Below, one piece after another: positions 5,371 through 6,201 of a stretch of 6,201 nucleotides of DNA (positions are counted from its first letter, which is position 1; every line of letters starts with the position of its first letter). A model generated the notes under the pieces. It worked only from the letters and a program-made list of their open reading frames with translations. It did not search any database and had not been told where the DNA came from. The translations under genes were made by a program, and so were the position numbers. The stretch is taken from NCBI GenBank assembly GCA_937915335.1, contig CALDLZ010000409.1, positions 1-6,201 on the forward strand, read 5' to 3'. This DNA is from an uncultured Faecalibacterium sp. Lineage in GTDB: Bacteria > Bacillota > Clostridia > Oscillospirales > Ruminococcaceae.

Positions 5371-6201
5371 GCTTGTCGAAATCGCCGCCGCCCTGGGTCT
5401 GGCTGTTGTAAACTTCCTGATAAATCTCATTGGTCTTGAGCAGTTCCTCGTGGGTGCCCATGCCGTTGATCTTGCCCTCATCCAGCACCAGGATGCGGTC
5501 TGCATCCTGCACGGAGGAGATGCGCTGTGCAATGATGATCTTGGTGGTGCCGGGGATCTCTTCCCGGAACGCCTTGCGGATCTTTGCATCGGTCGCGGTA
5601 TCCACGGCGCTGGTGCTGTCGTCCAGGATCAGAACCTTGGGCTTGCGCAGCAGCGCGCGGGCAATGGTCAGGCGCTGCTTCTGGCCGCCGGACACGTTGG
5701 AGCCGCCCTGCTCGATCCATGTATTGTACTTGTCGGGGAAGCGCTCGATGAACTCATCGGCGCAGGCCAGCTTGGCCACCCGGACACACTCTTCCTCACT
5801 GGCATTGGCATCGCCCCAGCGCAGGTTGTCGAGGATGGTGCCGCTGAACAGAACGTTCTTCTGCAGCACCATGGAGACCTCACGGCGGAGAACATCCAGA
5901 TCGTAATCCCTGACATCCACACCACCGACCTTGACGGTACCGCTCTCGGTATCGTACAGGCGGGGGATCAGCTGCACCAGACTGGATTTTGCGCTGCCGG
6001 TGCCGCCAATGATGCCGATGGTCTCACCCGGCTTGATGGTGAAGCTGATATCATTCAGAACGGGCTGTCCGGAGCCATGCTTATACTTAAAGGTAACATG
6101 CTCGAACTCGATGCCGCCATCCTTGACCTCTTTCACAGCCTTTGCGGGAGCGGTGATGTCGGATGTCTCATCCAGCACCTCCACGATACGGTGGGCGGAA
6201 G
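5354..6201 (-). CDS. ABC exporter half-transporter, degenerate-site subunit (5' end outside window)
   Basis: Only the last 281 residues, essentially the whole ATPase domain, are in the window. The reading frame continues past the right edge with SAHRIVEVLDE, the usual linker after the sixth membrane helix, so the GTG at 6184 is not the real start. Numbering from the edge, the A-loop Tyr is 39, Walker A is GGTGSAKSS (65-73) with Ala replacing the usual Gly before Lys71, the Q-loop is Q113 and the signature is VSGGQ (169-173). Walker B ends LDDST, with Asp194 in place of the catalytic Glu. The switch His is replaced by Gln225 (IAQRIS). This Asp-plus-Gln pair is the hallmark of the non-catalytic site in heterodimeric exporters. 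Its near-canonical signature completes the partner's active site. It is co-transcribed with the downstream subunit. Confidence 0.93.
   Translation of the reverse strand, partial: SAHRIVEVLDETSDITAPAKAVKEVKDGGIEFEHVTFKYKHGSGQPVLNDISFTIKPGETIGIIGGTGSAKSSLVQLIPRLYDTESGTVKVGGVDVRDYDLDVLRREVSMVLQKNVLFSGTILDNLRWGDANASEEECVRVAKLACADEFIERFPDKYNTWIEQGGSNVSGGQKQRLTIARALLRKPKVLILDDSTSAVDTATDAKIRKAFREEIPGTTKIIIAQRISSVQDADRILVLDEGKINGMGTHEELLKTNEIYQEVYNSQTQGGGDFDKQGGEQ

Noticed and set aside
3399..5411. 670-aa open frame on the plus strand opposite the ABC exporter
   Set aside because: It is again an antisense shadow. The opposite strand holds all ABC motifs, and this frame begins inside the exporter terminator hairpin.

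Overview
The window reads like chromosomal DNA from a GC-rich Gram-positive gut Clostridium-type bacterium. My best guess is an Oscillospiraceae/Faecalibacterium-like genome. The basis is strong AGGAGG-type ribosome binding sites, sigma-A-type -10 boxes, GC-rich codon use with AT-rich intergenic gaps, a Tat-exported alkaline phosphatase and a Firmicutes-style heterodimeric ABC exporter. The genus is inference; no rRNA or marker gene is present.

Layout, left to right. (1) Positions 1-148: a 5'-less tRNA-Lys 3' half (anticodon loop to CCA) followed by a strong Rho-independent terminator. This looks like the attachment-site scar at the end of an integrative element lying to the left. (2) Positions 211-1826, minus strand: a complete Tat-secreted alkaline phosphatase with its own terminator and a probable promoter. 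(3) Positions 1827-2238: an intergenic gap holding the phosphatase leader and promoter, a ~124-bp palindromic repeat-like element, a perfect 21-bp tandem duplication and an extended -10 promoter facing right. (4) Positions 2239-3066, plus strand: a truncated PfkB/fructokinase-like protein that has lost the C-terminal catalytic GAGD region and ends in an AT-rich, unrelated tail. (5) Positions 2946-3329, minus strand: an apparent small structured RNA gene with a perfect TATAAT box, an end-to-end closing stem and two terminators in tandem. No protein gene explains it. (6) Positions 3382-6201, minus strand: a two-gene operon for a heterodimeric ABC exporter. The 640-aa subunit has intact catalytic residues, and the upstream partner, cut by the window edge, carries a degenerate ATP site. 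A strong hairpin follows the operon.

How the parts fit: the two ABC genes overlap by one base (TAATG) and almost certainly make one transporter with one active and one degenerate ATP site. The phosphatase is a single-gene unit for extracytoplasmic phosphate scavenging. The kinase-like gene is probably a decaying or repurposed gene converging on the small RNA. The points most worth a second look are the minus-strand small RNA, the tRNA-derived attachment scar with its inverted core sites, and the palindromic element. I ran no searches; structures and motifs were read by eye.
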